NCBI GenBank assembly: GCA_023374045.1
Contig: CM041783.1
Span: 121,583,503-121,647,502, forward strand
Direction of reading: 5' to 3'
DNA length: 64,000 nucleotides
Source: Limonium bicolor
Lineage: Eukaryota; Streptophyta; Magnoliopsida; Caryophyllales; Plumbaginaceae
Every line of letters begins with the position of its first letter. Within the stretch, counting starts at the first letter, position 1. Of this stretch, positions 13,274-23,835 are shown piece by piece. The position numbers were made by a program, and so were the translations under genes. Under the pieces are notes generated by a model, which saw nothing but the letters and a program-made list of their open reading frames with translations, did not search any database and was not told the DNA's origin.

Positions 13274-13322
13274 GGTATTTTTGGTTGCTGTATTTTTGGT
13301 TGCTGTATTTTTGGTTGCTATA
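13274..13322. repeat. Three copies of a 16-bp repeat
   Basis: GTATTTTTGGTTGCT is repeated three times near the 3' end of the LARD internal region. It is followed at 13405-13556 by three imperfect units with the core TACCC(A/G)GA...AGTC(C/T)GAGG, each able to pair a GAC/GTC stem. Confidence 0.75.
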
Positions 13323-13652
13323 CATGCTAAGACATGTTGTGTGGTATATGTAATAAATATTCTTTTGACCTTGAGTTCTAATGTGGTTGAGTCTAACAGT
13401 TGTTATGTTACCCAGACCTGAGAGTCTGAGGGTTGTTATGCAAGTACAATGTTGTTAAGATACCCAGATCGTCCAGTCCGAGGTTATCATATAAGTATGT
13501 TATGTTATGTATGGATGTGGATATGTTACCCGGACCGTTAAGTCCGAGGTTGTGATGTAAAGTATGTTTGGTTATGGAAGTTTTATATGCAAGTAATTCC
13601 CATATTCTAATCCAATGATGAGTGGGGAGTATGAACTTCGAGGACGAAGTTC

Positions 13653-13669
13653 TTTTAAGGGGGGTAGAT
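13653..13669 (+). promoter_or_regulatory. Polypurine tract of the LARD
   Basis: TTTTAAGGGGGGTAGAT lies directly before the 3' LTR start TGAAATACCCC at 13670. Upstream is the palindrome GAACTTCGAGGACGAAGTTC (13633-13652), a familiar feature at the end of Tekay/Del-type elements. Confidence 0.85.
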
Positions 13670-16337
13670 TGAAATACCCCAAACCTTGATATGTAGTTTA
13701 AATATTATACTATGGTGTATAAAGGCTAAAAGGTGCCTTATAATAACTATTAAGTGAATTGAACCATAGTAAACACAGTAAAGTGCTATTAAGACAGTTT
13801 GAGCAAAAACATGCTCTAAGCTTAGAGTGAACTTGGTAAGGACCCAAAGAGCCTACCAAGACTTTATAACATTCAATTATGATTTGATAAGGCTAATTAA
13901 GTCCTTATGAAACATTGGTAGACAATGAAACCAAAGAAAACACAAGAAAACACCTTAAAGTCAATTTAAGCAAATACTTACTCTAGACTTGGTGTAACCT
14001 TGTATAAGAAATAAAGGTCATTATTAGACCTTATAAACATGCTAATGAACATGTTAAATCAATTACAAAAGAAAACCAAGTTTGAAAACAAGTTAAAACA
14101 CAAAATGTGCTTTAGGAGTCTTAAAGCACATTTTTGTAAAATTGTCTTGGAAATGGGTTTTGAGTGGATAAATGTCCATCATTACTCTTTAATCAACATG
14201 TTTACTACTTAGTATCACATTAGGAAGTCTAAATCAATGGGAAATAAAAATTTCACAATTATGTGCCTTAATTTGTGAATAGTGCTCAAATAGTGCTAGT
14301 CTAAGTTATAAGTCAACATAAGTCAATTATTTGGTCAAACAAAGACCATAAAAACCCTATTATATAAAGGGGGATGGTTTTTATGTGGTGACTCACCACC
14401 ATGTGCTAGTTAATTAAAAGAAAGAAAGAAAAGTAAGTAAAAAGGTTACTTTTGCTTTATAACATAAATATCTCCAAATCTTACCTCTCTCCTCACTTTT
14501 CCTTCATTCTTCCTTGCTCCCACCATCACATACCTTCATCCTCCCAAGCGAAAAATGATTTGCTACAGCAACCTCTCTTCTCCATCTTCATTTCCTTGCC
14601 AAATCCAACTCCATGCTCCAAATCAAATTTTAAGACCATATTTGTCTTAGTTAGACCAAGCTCTACACTTCTATCTTTTCAAATCATCAAGAGCTCAAGT
14701 TTGGTTCTATGGATAATCTCCATTGAAGGAGGAAAAGCTCACCTTCTTGCACATTGTTGTTTTCCTTTGTTCTAAGGTAATAAAGATCAAAGAAAATCCA
14801 TGTTTCCTTCATTTTCATATATGGCCGAAAATTCACCTTTTAATGGTGCATTTTCTTGCTCTTCATTTAGCTTTAATTGATCTTCAATGGACTAGGAGGA
14901 GTCCTCTCTTGTTACTTACTCAAGTTCTCTTTCAAATTCCAAGGTAACTTCTATTTTAGTGTTTAAAGCACTTATGTAAATTTAAGGTTTATATGTGAGT
15001 TTAAGTATGAATCTTAAATCTCATTACCCTTATGTGTGTATTGGTTAGAAGATTGACAAGTGATAAAAGCCCTTGCCGATTTTCAATTAAGAAAGAACAA
15101 GGAAAAACAAGTGAGGAGGTTTTGAAGAAAAAAAGGTAAATGAAATACCTTAATGAAGTTTTATGTGTCTTAGGAAAATTGAGCTTTAAAATGCTTAATA
15201 AATAACCTAAAGAGCCAATGGGAAATGAGTTAGTGAATACCCACAAGGAGGTTATTAAGGACATATGTGATGTTGTGTGTATTTGCAGGTTAAAGGCAAT
15301 TAATATGTGGGAAATTCAGTGTTTAAGGTTTATGCAATTTAAGGGCCTAAGAGCCATGTCATTTAAGGGCCTAAGTGCCAAGCAATTTATGTTTATGCAC
15401 TATATTGTGATGTAGTGTAATTTAAAGGTTTAGTTGTGTGTAAAAGAACATTGCTTGTGAAGATAAATGTCTTTGATGGTAAAAGGGATGAAAAACCATG
15501 TGGTTTTATGTAAGAATGTGTATTAAGAGATTAAGTGTTCTTGGTTGTCAAAAGGTGAAAACCTAAGTGTTTGGGTGTGAGAATATACAAGAGAAGCTAT
15601 GGCAAAATTTAGTTGATAAACAAAGGAGTTTATGTGTTGTAATGAGATTTTATGACGTAGAAGGTACTAGGAAATTGTTAAGTGTTAAGATGGTGAAAGA
15701 AAGTGAATTATGGTGTTTTAGGTGTTAAGGTGCCTTGGGCATTGTCTTGGAGAATTTGGAGGATTTAGATATCAAATGGGTGTTTTAAACACACCAAGGT
15801 AATGTTATGTGAAGTGTTAAGTCTTGTTCAAGTTTTGGTAAACAAAGGAAAATATTGCCTTGTGAAGGTCTAAGTGTAAACTTGTGGAAATAGAAGGAGT
15901 TGTGTAAATGAGGTGTTTGTGAGAAGTAATGCTTTTGAAGTAGTGGTAATGTTTGTGAGACAACACTTTGGTTAGTTGAGGTAGTAGGCATGATATACCA
16001 CTTAGAAATCTAAGAAAAAATGTTATAAGTGCTAGGAATTGTTGTAAGGAATTGAGTAACAAGTTAGTGATGATTTAGGAAGGTTTAGTGCTTGTTTTAA
16101 GGTGTTTAAACATGTAGGAAACATGTGGAAAGTTTATGGAGTGATTAGGTAAGGATTAAGGTTGGTATAGGGGTTGAAAAATGATGTTTTGACAAGTTGT
16201 TAACATGGTCCGGGACCTAGCCCTTGTATAGGTACCCGGACCGCCCTTAAAAACAAGCTGAAACTGAAGTTTACAAGTGGTCCGGGTCCTTAGTCCAGGA
16301 CCAAGACCCGGACCAAGTGAAAAAAATGGCCGAGACT
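13670..16337 (+). mobile_element. 3' LTR of the LARD, 3' truncated
   Basis: It starts TGAAATACCCCAAACC after the polypurine tract and follows the family-A LTR through its pyrimidine-rich leader (about 14450), AAGGTAA sites (14766, 14940), the AGGGCCTAAG duplication (15340-15385) and a hairpin array (16205-16314). Family-A resemblance stops shortly after the array, near 16337, and unrelated sequence follows. The last third of the LTR and the right target duplication are therefore not seen. It was either cut by a later insertion or deleted. Confidence 0.75.
16205..16314. repeat. Two-unit hairpin array in LTR
   Basis: Two inverted pairs are present: GGTCCGGGACC...TACCCGGACC and GGTCCGGGTCC...GACCCGGACC. 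It is the shortest of the LTR hairpin arrays and lies about 2.5 kb from the LTR start. Confidence 0.85.
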
Positions 16338-17229
16338 ACATTACAGTGTGTGGAGGGTGATTTTTTGGTATGAGGAGGGTCTATCTAAATATGGTCTGAC
16401 TAAGAAGCCTAGATCCTAGAAAATGCCATTCTGTGGAGGGTGAAAACCCGTTATTCTGGCATCCCTCAAATACCTACTACATCGTCCGTCTTTCCCAGAA
16501 AGCTTATAGGGAATGCTAGTGAGCACTACACCCGCTCTCAATGGGCTCCACGCGGACTTATGCCCTAAGGGTGGATATTGACTAGAGTCGCCACCTAGTT
16601 TGACCTAAGATACTAGGAAGGAAGGGAAGGAGGGTTCTAAGAACCGTTAATTGACTCTGAGATTGTTGCCTATGGATAGGAATTATCTGGTCATTTCAGA
16701 GATTCTATTGTGGGTTCGCACTGGGTTACACCCCTCAGAAGTGGCAACGACCACGACTTCGGATTGGTGCCCGAGGAAACCTCGGTCTCCAATTGTCGGG
16801 ATTGCCTTCTTTCAAAACCTTATTAAAGAGAGATTCATTTCAAAGGCCACAATGATAGGATTAGGATAGGAAGAGAGAAAGAGAGTGGATGAGGCGAGCT
16901 TTTCTGCCAAGCTAGCGCCAAGAAGAGGAATTAGTTAATTCAAATGAGTATAGAATGAAGATTTGGGAAAGTCTGAGCTCGAGTGAATAGACAAGGCATG
17001 GAGTCTAATGGTATGAAGTTTGTGGGAGCCGAAGAGGTGTGAGCATTTTGAGAGATTTGAGAGCCACCTTAGAGGGGAAAAGGGTTTTTGATTGGAATGG
17101 GGTCGCACCCTAGATGGGCTGCCTACGTACTCAACTCCCTGTTGAGATCAGACCTTATGTAGTTCAGAGTTTTTTGGGTTTTTGGAGATTTTGGGGTTTT
17201 GAAGGGTTTTGAGGTGTTTCAAAGGTTAG

Positions 17230-17465
17230 TCTGTGGGACGCTCGGGTCTATGAGACATTTGGGATGTTCATGTAGTGGGAGTGATGGGATGTCAAAGTCT
17301 ACGAGACGCTCGGGTCTGTGAGACGTTTGAATATTAAAATGGCGGAAGAGGTTGAAGTGTTTGAGTCTGTGGGGCGCTCGGGCCTGTGAGACATTTGAAA
17401 TCTTAAGATGGTGGGGAATTGAGATATTCGAGTCTGTGGGGCGCTCGGGCCTATGAGACTATAGA
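17230..17465. repeat. Four-copy minisatellite, period about 66 bp
   Basis: Copies of TCTGTGGGGCGCTCGGGCCT followed by GTGAGAC(A/G)TTTGAA start near 17232, 17298, 17364 and 17432 with moderate divergence. Confidence 0.8.
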
Positions 17466-17952
17466 AGTTTTGAAGAAGTTGGGATTCAGGAGATGTTTCA
17501 AGTTTGGATAATGATTTGAGTGTGAGGCAATTGGAATTTGGGAGAGATCCCTGGCATTTTGGGTTCGAGGTTAAAAGAGTTGAGGTTTTGGGATGTTTCG
17601 GGATTTGAAATGAGATGATGATGGGTTGAGTTGTTTGGAGGAATGATTGTCAAAATCGTCTCGTAAAGTTTTTTAAATCGAAAAATAATTTTTTTTGTTG
17701 TAAAAGGGCAGATAATCCCAAGGGATTACCCTATGTACCCCCCTCGAACACGACACTTAATTAATGGTAAGTGCCGAGGCTCGAAAGATGGGGCAATGTA
17801 TTTACGTCGAAAAATAGGATTTAGAGAGAAACACCATGAATGAGATGTTCTCGGTCAAACCCTAATAACGTCTCTAACTCCCGGGTTTTTAAAACGTTAA
17901 AACTAAAAACATTGTAATCGAGCAGAAGGGAGTTAGACGATTCTAAAATCCC

Positions 17953-18100
17953 GGCTGCAACTAGGAAGGTCGTTACTTCCCTAGCACCCCGCCTTGTAAA
18001 AATCTAGGCTGCAATTAGGGGACGTTTGTCACTCTAATGCCCCGCCTAAAGAGATCCAGACTGCGACAAGGGAGGTTACGACCCCAGTGCCCTGCCTCGG
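17953..18100. repeat. Three-copy repeat, period about 54 bp
   Basis: Each unit has the form CTGCAACTAGG...CCTAGYRCCCCGCCT and contains a short inverted pair (AGGAAG...CTTCCCT in the first unit). Confidence 0.7.
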
Positions 18101-18579
18101 ATTTTTATTTTGGAAGGGAGACAAGTGATGCTTAACTAGGAAGAAAACGTTCTTTGAAGGTGTTAGACATCCCATGTTCCCCGAAAATGGTTTAGTTTTG
18201 AGTTTGAAAACTAAGTTGGAAAACTTTTGAAGTTGTTCGGAATTCTCGATGAAGAAACACTGATTTTGAGAAATGTTTTAGGAGAAAACCTTCTGTATAT
18301 GTGAGTAGAACTTTCTGCATTTGAGAAGAGTTTTCTGTGATGTGAGAAGAGTTTTTCTTTTAAAATTCCACAAAATGGTTTCTTTGAAAATTTGAAGAAA
18401 TTTGAATGAAAAAATTGTCTAAAACTTGAGAAAAGAGATTTTTTTGGATTTTTGGAGTTTGAACGGGATTTACAATGAGTTTGAATTGAATGCATTAAGT
18501 TTGAATTGGATTGGGCCGAATGAATTGGGTTTGGATTGAATTTTGGTTGGGGTTGGAAAACGAGGCGGGTCAAAGTTAG

Positions 18580-19215
18580 TCCGAGTCAAAGTGGGATTGA
18601 GTCAAAGTTGGGTCATGGCCAAACTTGGGCTGGTCAACTCGGATTGGGTCAAAGTCAAAGGTCAAAATTGGACCAGGTCAAAGTTGGGTCGAGGTCAAAG
18701 TTGGACCGAGTGGGCCGAAATGGGCTTTTTGGGCTTGATGAGCCGAAATGGGCTTTTAGGCTTAATGAGCCGAAATGGGCTTAATGGGCCAAAATGGGCT
18801 TTTCAATTTGCGCTAGAATGGGCCTTTCAATTTGGGCCAGAATGGGCCTTGTTGGGATTTCAGGTCGAATTAGGCCTTGTTGGGATTTCGGGCTGAATTG
18901 GGCCTTGTTTGGATTTCGAGCCGAATTGGACCTTGTTTGGGTTTCGGGCTGAATTGGCCTTGGGCCTTTTTATTTGGGGTGACGATTGTTTTTGGGCTGA
19001 ATTGGGCCTTGGCCTTTTTATTTGAGCTGAAGATTTTTTTGGGCTGAATTGGCATTTTGGGATAGACTTGGGTTTGATTTGGACTTTTGGGCCCGATGGG
19101 TCAAAATGGGCTTTTGGGCTTGATGGGCCAAAATGGGCTTTTCAATTTGGGCTGGTATGGGCCTTTCAATTTGGGTCAGAATGGGCCTTGGGCCTTGATG
19201 GGCTTTTAAAATAAA
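18580..19215. repeat. Degenerate TGGGCTT/GGGCC-rich minisatellite
   Basis: GTCAAAGTTGG(G/A) units (18580-18710) give way to many imperfect copies of GGGCTTGATGGGCCAAAATG and TTGGGCCTTG (18710-19215). The long reading frames here on both strands are by-products of the repeat. Confidence 0.8.
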
Positions 19216-19983
19216 GCCTTTGAAAAGGATCTTAGAAATGGGCCAAGTTAGGCTTAAGACAATGGATCTGATTATGTTAGTCTTTGGGCTTTTGAAAATT
19301 GGGACAAGCTAAAGGCTTGGGCTGAATTGAGATTTGGAATTAGACTGATTTTTATTGAGCTTTTGAAGTTGATTTTTGATTTTGATTTTTGTATTATATT
19401 ACAATAATAAGGTGTGGTTTGGGTTTAGGGATCACCAATTTGTTAGGTGGAACCATGGCTCACCTAAATCTCTGGGTTCACCCACTATCCTAAGGCTTGG
19501 ACCTAAGGTCTAATAACTAGGGCTTAAAGTGAGTCCAAATATGGTTTAAGAATTACAAAGGCCCAACTAACCGTAGTCCAAAAGATTTACGAAACAGTAA
19601 AAGCAGATCGTAAACCAACAAATATATATATACAAAAGAAAGAAAAACCAAGAAGGTCCATGTACTGATCGGGCCCACAAACTCAACGAGTGCATAAAAT
19701 GAAACAGATTACAGAATTTTAAGGCGTTCGAGCCAAACCCAACGAATACATGAGATGAGCGAACAAAAGAGAGAGCCACCACATATTTCAGATACGAGCA
19801 ACGACAATACATCTCGAATGACTGAGAAAACAGACTAGAGATCATTATCGATTAGGGCAACGATTCCATCGCGCGAAGATAATACCGCCAGATAAACACA
19901 GATTAATGAGTCATAATAACCCATTAACTAATCCAGCAACTCATTCACAGTTATTAGCATGAATCAAACTGATTCCTCATGTT

Positions 19984-20483
19984 NNNNNNNNNNNNNNNNN
20001 NNNNNNNNNNNNNNNNNNNNNNNNNNNNNNNNNNNNNNNNNNNNNNNNNNNNNNNNNNNNNNNNNNNNNNNNNNNNNNNNNNNNNNNNNNNNNNNNNNNN
20101 NNNNNNNNNNNNNNNNNNNNNNNNNNNNNNNNNNNNNNNNNNNNNNNNNNNNNNNNNNNNNNNNNNNNNNNNNNNNNNNNNNNNNNNNNNNNNNNNNNNN
20201 NNNNNNNNNNNNNNNNNNNNNNNNNNNNNNNNNNNNNNNNNNNNNNNNNNNNNNNNNNNNNNNNNNNNNNNNNNNNNNNNNNNNNNNNNNNNNNNNNNNN
20301 NNNNNNNNNNNNNNNNNNNNNNNNNNNNNNNNNNNNNNNNNNNNNNNNNNNNNNNNNNNNNNNNNNNNNNNNNNNNNNNNNNNNNNNNNNNNNNNNNNNN
20401 NNNNNNNNNNNNNNNNNNNNNNNNNNNNNNNNNNNNNNNNNNNNNNNNNNNNNNNNNNNNNNNNNNNNNNNNNNNNNNNNNNN
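19984..20483. other. Assembly gap (500 N)
   Basis: There are exactly 500 unknown bases, the usual placeholder for a gap of unknown size. It separates repeat DNA from the VPS35 tail, so upstream VPS35 exons may be hidden or misplaced. Confidence 0.99.
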
Positions 20484-20874
20484 CTACTCGAGGCAGCAGT
20501 GGATCTGTAGTGCTCTTCATTGAAATACTCAACAAGTAAGTTCCTATATACTTCACTCTGTCAAATCACACGGGACCGTGGTGTGCCTATTCGTAAAGGG
20601 CAAAGGACCATATGTTGTTTTATGTCTCTAACCAGATAACTGACTGACACTACATACGTGCAGGTATCTCTATTTTTTTGAGAAGGGAATCACGCAAATA
20701 ACCGTGGCTACCATACAAGATTTAGTTGAACTTATCACAACTGAGATGCAAAGTGATAGCGCTACATCAGACCCAGCTGCCGATGCTTTCCTTGCTAGTA
20801 CATTGAGATATATTCAGTTTCAGAAACAAAAAGGTGGTGCTGTGAGTGAGAAGTACGAGCCTGTCAAAGTCTAA
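20484..20874 (+). CDS. VPS35: VPS35 retromer subunit, C-terminal 86 residues (partial)
   Basis: Two exons follow the gap: 20484-20535 and 20664-20874, joined across a GT-AG intron (GTAAGT...TGCAG) that splits a Lys codon. The translation contains LFIEILNKYLYFFEKG and PAADAFLASTLRYIQFQKQ and ends EKYEPVKV. This is the closing alpha-solenoid segment of plant VPS35, the cargo-recognition scaffold of retromer that recycles vacuolar sorting receptors from endosomes. Plant VPS35 has close to 790 residues, so about 90% of the gene is missing here. Nothing resembling other VPS35 exons is seen in the 20 kb upstream. Either they lie in the gap, a very large TE-filled intron intervenes, or the gene is truncated or misassembled. 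The visible part is undamaged. Confidence 0.9.
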
Positions 20875-20976
20875 GCTTCCCATAAAAGACTAATTTTTTA
20901 CTGGAAAGAAACTCGAACATTGGGATGTTATGATTAGTGGATGGTGATCACCTGCGCGAGGAATGTGCGTGTGAAA

Positions 20977-21508
20977 GCGAGGCAATTTCGGTTAACTGTG
21001 TGATAACTGCTGTGTGTTGCCTGTTTGCTCAACTTTGACACCCTTGTATCTTTTTGTCCTGATGATTCTTAGTTTGAGTGTAGTAGCTTTTTTTAGATCA
21101 GAATGCATAGCATAAGGCTCCCCTTGGTGTTTTTTGGGTTACTTTTCCTGGCAATCTGAGCTTTTTTTCTTGAAGCTGTTAGTAAATATGAACCCGATAA
21201 TGTATGCCTTTGTATCTGTTTACTGTTGTATCGCAAGAAAACGCGAGGCAATTTCGGTCAACTGTTATATACGTGCTGTGTTGCCTGTTTGCTCAACTTT
21301 GAAACTCTTGTATCTTTTTGCCCTGATGATTCTTAGTTTGAGTATAGTAGCTTTTTTAGATCAGAATGCATAGCATAAGGCTCCCCTTGGTGTTTTTTTG
21401 GTTTTACTTTTCCTGGCAATCTGAGCTTTTTTCTTGAAGCTATTAGTGATGTGAACCCGATAATGTCTGCCTTTGTATCTGTTTATTGTGGTATCGCAAA
21501 AGAACTTT
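20977..21508 (+). repeat. Two-copy 266-bp tandem duplication downstream of VPS35
   Basis: The stretch starting GCGAGGCAATTTCGG at 20977 is repeated from 21243 with about 90% identity by eye. It includes the phrases TTGCCTGTTTGCTCAACTTT and GCATAGCATAAGGCTCCCCT. It starts about 100 bp after the stop codon and so probably duplicates the 3' UTR/terminator region, giving two possible poly(A) sites. Confidence 0.85.
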
Positions 21509-22090
21509 CTTATTTATCATCAATGCCATTACACTGTCTGCTATTCATCTTAATTGTGTTTTATTATATTTGGATTAGTATCTTACATCTGTATGGAATC
21601 TTTTTTTCTCGTTACGGTAATCCCTAACCCCTTGAGAGTATTTGGGGACGGTGACTATATATGAGAACATGATGTCAAACTTCTGTGCTCCTTAGTGCCA
21701 GGACAGATTTCCGTCTGGACCTCCAACGCTTGGCAAGTGCTCGATTAGAAATCCGTCTGTTGACCTTGACATGTTTTTTTTTTTTTTTTTTGAAAAACAA
21801 CCATCCATTCTTTAAGCTTTAATTTTTTTTTTAGATAATTTGGGCTTTCGCCAATCTCATTACTCATTCAAAATATTTTGGTGTAATGAGCTTCATAAAA
21901 ACCCTCCTTAAGCAAAAACCATTGGAAAAAAAAAGCTTTAGGAGGAAAAAGAGTACCCCACCATATTACAAGAAAAGCTACCTAGAATACACGCATAAAT
22001 TTTTGGATAGATTCGTAAAAATTGTAAGTCTTCTTGAAAACACTAGGCCAAGCATGTTACTACATTCTTAAATAATGACAAGACTGCTAA
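21509..22090. other. Intergenic, no gene seen
   Basis: AT-rich DNA with an 18-T run (21774-21791) that may be the poly(A) end, on the minus strand, of the LINE-like unit to its right. Nothing else is recognised. Confidence 0.5.
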
Positions 22091-23700
22091 AATGTCAATC
22101 GTCTATGATGCCAAAATCCATAAAAGGGTGAAAACTAGCAAGCATAAAGGAGCAACTTACGTACATATCCAAACCTACATAAACAAAATAATAGGAAAGC
22201 AACGAACATGACACATCAAAAAACGACATGCTCCAAGACTGATCAGCCACGCGAGCCGTGCCCAAGCTCATGCGGCCACTACACCAAAGAATCATTTCCA
22301 TGGGTGGCCCCGAGCTTTCCTCAGAGGCGCTGAACTTCCAATTTTTATTCTCTCATTTGCACCCTGATCCTTAAGTTAACGTAACGTGAACCGAGAGCAT
22401 AACTTTCTTACCTTTGTGCTCCACTTCTGGCAACCACAAGTTCCATATTTCTTGAGATGACGCCTCAACTAGTTGCTCAAAGCTACGCTTCCCTAAATCT
22501 TGTGCTGGATTAGGAGCATCAACGTGCATGGCTTCAAAAGAAATGGTCGGATCATAAACACTTCCCATATACGACCAAATTCTGGTGGATTATTAGCCCC
22601 GATCACAGTTAGCGCAAGAAAACATCAATTCGGAGCCACATACCAAAGGGAGTACCTCCCTCTTCAAGAGCTTCAGAGGTTGAGCGATTGGTGGCGTGCA
22701 GGATCACGAGCATGTTGTCATAAGTTATAGTGAAAACCAAATCCTAGCCATCAAGCGAAATGGAAAGGAATCGTCAAACCGGGCTCTGGATGCTCAATAA
22801 AACCTTGAAGCAAACATACCTATAAGCAGAGAAGACGGGATCCTCCATGACTCCCATAAAACGTCCTAACTTGGCAGCCACTTCCTCCATGAAGCTGACA
22901 TTACAGTAAGCTCAAGGGACATAGAAGACTTGGACACAGAAAGGAACCCAATTGAATTCGTGATCTACCAACAGCAGACCCAGCTCAAGTCTTTGCACCA
23001 CGAAGAGCTTGTCGTTGACGATCCAAGGACCTCTTACAAGAACTGCATGCATGGTGTGGGACTGCTCGAATTTGATAACAAAGAGATTTAGGGCTACCTT
23101 GCAGAAGCGAAATCCACCAAAAGGACTCCAGATTTGTCTAAGGGTAGTTGCAAAAGAGCTAAAATTGATATCAATATGGGAGAAGAATTTTCCTAAAAGG
23201 CAGCGCTCAAAAGAGAGTAGCGCGCCATGAATGCCAAAGACTTGCATCGTTGATTAGAAAAACTAGCAAAAGGTAGTTGAACCGCTAAACACAAAGAAGA
23301 TAAAGGAAAGGAGAGAACAAACGTGAAAACTGAGATGGAAGGTAACAACGGATGCGAGGAAGATGCATGCATCAGCTGAAACCCTAACCCTTTGCTATTA
23401 TGTACAAACAGAGAGGAGAAGAGACTAGATGTTCAGATGGGAAGCATGCAAATAGGGATTTAGTGCCTAACAATAAATCATTATATATGCGGAGAAATCG
23501 GCTTGAGGCGAAAGACAAAAGGATGGTCGCTTGTGAGAGTTGGAAAACCTTGAAATAGGCTAGCCCCTAATTATGGCGTGTCTCTTCCCGAAGCAGCACG
23601 ATCAAGACGAGAAAATGGCAAGACAAAAGGAAGGCAAAAGGGCTAAAGGAAAGGGCCGAAGATAAGAAGGCGAAAAACTAGGGAAAACGCTTCCACCGAA
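22091..23700 (-). mobile_element. LINE-derived unit with DUF4283 ORF, minus strand, decayed
   Basis: On the minus strand, 23247-22912 encodes a DUF4283-type domain: CLLGKFFSHIDI, the conserved GGFRFCKVALNLFVIKF and the signature VLRGPW-like VLVRGPWIVNDKL, ending WVPFCVQVF. Further downstream, broken frames carry ITYDNM and PFGMWLRI, matching the segment after DUF4283 in the plus-strand unit at 24345. DUF4283 followed by a CCHC-type knuckle is the usual ORF1 of plant L1-type LINEs. No reverse transcriptase is present. Its 5' limit is uncertain; the 18-T run at 21774 may be its poly(A) tail. Several stops make it a pseudogene. Confidence 0.6.
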
Positions 23701-23835
23701 GGGAGAATTAGACGTTTCTTCAGATAAAGATTCTTCCTAAATCTTATCATGATGGATTTGGTTCAAGATTGGCGAGTCTATTTTTTGCATCATCACACAA
23801 AGCACCATCACAATCTTCAACAAACCCATCCTTTC

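Larger units (their letters stand above)
8668..13669 (+). mobile_element. LARD-like non-coding internal region of a gypsy element
   Basis: This 5.0-kb region lies between an LTR end (8667) and an LTR start (13670). It has a tRNA-iMet primer-binding site at 8672-8683 and a polypurine tract at 13653-13669, both needed for reverse transcription. I find no gag, protease, RT or integrase motif in any frame, and the longest ORFs show no recognisable domain. This fits a large retrotransposon derivative (LARD) mobilised in trans by a coding Tekay-like relative. The 3' part has short tandem repeats (13274-13322 and 13405-13556). A 40-bp block at 11539-11578 recurs in the LTR of the element at 52375. 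Confidence 0.7.
16338..19983. mobile_element. Minisatellite-rich repeat DNA, possibly TAT/Ogre-type LTR or leader
   Basis: There is no gene here. The stretch holds three minisatellites (17230-17465, 17953-18100, 18580-19215) and phrases that I associate with TAT/Ogre-type gypsy leaders: GAGTCGCCACCTAGT near 16590, GGCTGCCTACGTACTCAACT near 17120 and TACCCCCCTCGAACACGACA near 17735. No protein domain is visible. The assignment rests on memory of such sequences and is weak. It ends in the assembly gap. Confidence 0.35.

Noticed and set aside
8668..13669. A decayed coding region in the LARD interior
   Set aside because: I looked for zinc knuckle, DSGAS, YxDD, HHCC and DDE-type motifs in all frames and found none.
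18536..18896. Repetitive frame rich in EPKWAF-like units
   Set aside because: It is a by-product of the GGGC minisatellite.
19954..20556. Long open frames across 19954-20556
   Set aside because: They consist almost entirely of the N gap.
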